Shown here: positions 62,497 through 64,000 of the stretch, piece by piece
Position numbering within the stretch: position 1 is the stretch's first letter
How the letters are laid out: every line of letters begins with the position of its first letter
Origin: Bog-473 sp036489775
GTDB lineage: Bacteria; Actinomycetota; Acidimicrobiia; Acidimicrobiales; RAAP-2
Direction of reading: 5' to 3'
DNA: 64,000 bases
Assembly: GCA_036489775.1 (NCBI GenBank)
Contig: DASXFC010000060.1
Coordinates: 9,853 to 73,852 of the forward strand
Program-made: the position numbers and the translations under genes
Notes under the pieces: model-generated
The model's input: the letters and a program-made list of their open reading frames with translations, nothing else
The model's database searches: none
Told to the model about the DNA's origin: nothing

Positions 62497-62564
62497 TCAT
62501 ATTTGCGCCTTTTTTAAGGACTCAATCCCGCATATGCGATTTCCTTTTTGTTACCTTGTCGACA

Positions 62565-63470
62565 ATGTCAAGAACAACTTTGAAGGCCCTGCGGTCACGT
62601 GGTACTCGCCGCGTTGGGATTCTGACCCTCCTCGCCCTTTGCGCTGCCGTCATGAGCGGCACACCGGCCGCAGAGGCGACCACCCATTCCGGTCCGGTGG
62701 ACGTGCTGTCGGCCGGATCCCTCCAGGACCTGTTGCAGCAGCAGATCGGCCCTGCCTTCACAAAGGCAACCGGCTACACACTCAACGACACTTCGATGGG
62801 ATCCGACGCGCTGGCCAGCGGCATCAAAGGAGGCACTCTCCAAGGTGACGTGTTCATCAGCGCTTCACCAGCCGTCAACAGCACCCTCGAAGGCTCCGCC
62901 AACGGCGACTGGGTGTCGTGGTATTCCCAATTCGCGACCTCCCCATTGGTGCTCGGGTACAACCCTTCCAGCACCTACGTTCATGCGCTCAAGACCGAGC
63001 CGTGGTACGACGTCATTTCGAAGCCAGGTTTCCTGCTCGGTCGGACCGATCCAACCACCGACCCCAAGGGCGTGCTGGCCGTCACCGCACTCAATCAGGC
63101 GGCAAAAAAACACCACATCGATAACCTGGCGACCCTAGCCACCAGCACGTCCGATGTTTTCCCGGAGGAGACTCTGGTCGGTGAACTCCAGGCGGGACAG
63201 CTCGACGCCGGGTTCTTCTATGGAGTCGAAGCGGCGACCGCCGACGTCAAGACCGTGCCGTTGACCGGCACCCACCTCTTCGGTGCCTACACGATGACGA
63301 TTCTGAACCGGGCCCCGCACCCCGCGGCTGCCCGTGCCTTCCTGGCATTCCTGCTCGGCGCGGCCGGGCAACGGATCCTCAAGGAGAACGGGATCGCACT
63401 CGTCACGCCAACGAAGGTCAGCGGCCAGTCACACGTTCCGAGTGATGTGAAGCCCCTGCTGCAACGGTGA
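62565..63470 (+). CDS. modA: Molybdate/tungstate-type substrate-binding protein
   Basis: A 301-residue periplasmic oxyanion-binding protein. Its signal peptide has basic RTTLKALRSRGTRR and hydrophobic VGILTLLALCAAVMSG before AEA. The mature part begins VDVLSAGSLQDLLQQQ and contains QGDVFISASPAVNSTL, VLGYNPSSTY and FLLGRTDPTTDPKG, characteristic of ModA/WtpA-type proteins. ATG 62565 is preferred over an upstream GTG. The cofactor genes lie directly upstream, so it likely supplies molybdate. Confidence 0.87.
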   Translation: MSRTTLKALRSRGTRRVGILTLLALCAAVMSGTPAAEATTHSGPVDVLSAGSLQDLLQQQIGPAFTKATGYTLNDTSMGSDALASGIKGGTLQGDVFISASPAVNSTLEGSANGDWVSWYSQFATSPLVLGYNPSSTYVHALKTEPWYDVISKPGFLLGRTDPTTDPKGVLAVTALNQAAKKHHIDNLATLATSTSDVFPEETLVGELQAGQLDAGFFYGVEAATADVKTVPLTGTHLFGAYTMTILNRAPHPAAARAFLAFLLGAAGQRILKENGIALVTPTKVSGQSHVPSDVKPLLQR

Positions 63471-63919
63471 TGCGGGGGGTGACGCGCAGCCCCCTGCCCT
63501 GGTTGGGGGGACTGATTGTCGTCTACCTGAGTGTTCCCCTCCTCGCGTTTGGCCTTCGGTTCCTGGGGTCCGAAAACCGCGGCTTTCATTCACCTGGCCT
63601 GTTCCCAGCGCTGGCCGTCTCGCTCGAGACGGCGACGATCTCGCTGGTGCTCATCGCATTTTTCGGAATCCCCTTGGCCTACCTCCTGGCCCGGTCGACC
63701 GGTTGGGCGTCTTCACTGGTCGGACTCACCGTGCAGCTGCCGCTGGCCCTTCCCCCGCTGATGAGCGGCATCCTGTTGATCTATCTGGTTGGGCCCTACA
63801 CCTTTCTCGGTCGGCTCTTCGACGGACACCTGACGAACACCATCATCGGTGTCGTACTGGTGTCAACGTTGCCGTTATTCCCTAGCTGGAAGTTCGCGTT
63901 ATTCCCCACTCCGAGGTGA
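63467..63919 (+). CDS. modB: Molybdate-type ABC permease, truncated
   Basis: A 150-residue frame with three or four transmembrane segments (LGGLIVVYLSVPLLAFGL; TATISLVLIAFFGIPLAYLLA; and a TVQLPLALPPLMSGILLIYL segment). Relatives are about 220-270 residues and continue with the EAA loop; here the sequence departs from the family after TNTIIGVVLVS and ends at 63919. The break coincides with a 9-bp direct repeat, which suggests a mobile-element junction. Overlaps modA by four bases. Confidence 0.8.
   Translation: MMRGVTRSPLPWLGGLIVVYLSVPLLAFGLRFLGSENRGFHSPGLFPALAVSLETATISLVLIAFFGIPLAYLLARSTGWASSLVGLTVQLPLALPPLMSGILLIYLVGPYTFLGRLFDGHLTNTIIGVVLVSTLPLFPSWKFALFPTPR
63874..63906. repeat. 9-bp direct repeat at the modB break
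   Basis: GTTATTCCC occurs at 63874-63882 and 63898-63906, 24 bp apart. It lies where modB similarity ends. Probably the edge of an inserted element; the element continues past the window. Confidence 0.5.
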
Positions 63920-64000
63920 GGGGGTCGTCCGCCGGGCTCCGTAAATCGTTCTACTCCATGGCGGCTCCCTTCGCTCGCCGACGGGTGGCAAGCAGCTCGT

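Noticed and set aside
1..64000. CRISPR arrays, rRNA genes and complete insertion sequences
   Set aside because: No regularly spaced repeats, rRNA segments or intact transposase genes were seen on reading the window.

Overview
The window looks like chromosome from a high-GC actinobacterium, most like an uncultured member of the Acidimicrobiia. This rests on many GTG starts, ATGA/GTGA coupling between genes, candidate leaderless promoters, mycothiol-linked protein families and dense runs of acyl-CoA catabolic genes. The taxonomic call is inference; there is no rRNA gene and no complete tRNA to anchor it.

Positions 1-29310 form an acyl-CoA and xenobiotic/terpenoid-style catabolic region. It holds a thiolase (partial), two cytochromes P450, three acyl-CoA synthetase-like ligases, four short-chain dehydrogenases, two enoyl-CoA hydratases, a paired acyl-CoA dehydrogenase, two aldehyde dehydrogenases (one of methylmalonate-semialdehyde type), two amidohydrolase-2 proteins, a TesB-type thioesterase, two alpha/beta hydrolases and a TetR regulator. 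A complete branched-chain-type ABC importer, with LivH and LivM fused, is included. The substrate cannot be read from sequence; uptake, CoA activation, oxidation and beta-oxidation steps are all represented.

Positions 29311-31060 are a decayed junction: a transposon-associated gene remnant, one copy of a 95-bp dispersed repeat, a VapBC toxin-antitoxin pair with a palindromic operator, a tRNA-like scrap and the N-terminal stub of a molybdopterin oxidoreductase. Positions 31053-38705 hold a beta-propeller protein, a zinc-ribbon sugar epimerase, two small glycosyltransferases, a methyltransferase, a polytopic glycosyltransferase and a cytochrome b-molybdopterin oxidoreductase fusion. Positions 38900-43674 hold a two-component system facing an ABC export/SGNH hydrolase operon.

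Positions 43991-45330 encode a ferredoxin-reductase-like protein next to a sulfite-oxidase-like gene broken by one base in a G-run. Positions 45937-50023 are an ECF sigma/anti-sigma operon with two peroxiredoxins, a DsbA/Rv2466c-like protein, a monooxygenase and a dehydrogenase. A decayed mycothiol-enzyme pseudogene follows, then a lactonase-like beta-propeller gene divergent from a TetR gene (two matching operators), a second ECF/anti-sigma pair, an XRE/nucleotidyltransferase toxin-antitoxin-like pair, and a SnoaL-P450 pair.

Positions 57983-63919 are a molybdenum cofactor and molybdate uptake cluster (mogA-like, moaE, moeA, moaA, moaD, moaC, modA, modB). modB breaks off abruptly beside a short direct repeat, probably a mobile-element edge. 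The main theme of the second half is molybdenum enzymes: the cofactor pathway is present, one enzyme is intact and two are broken.
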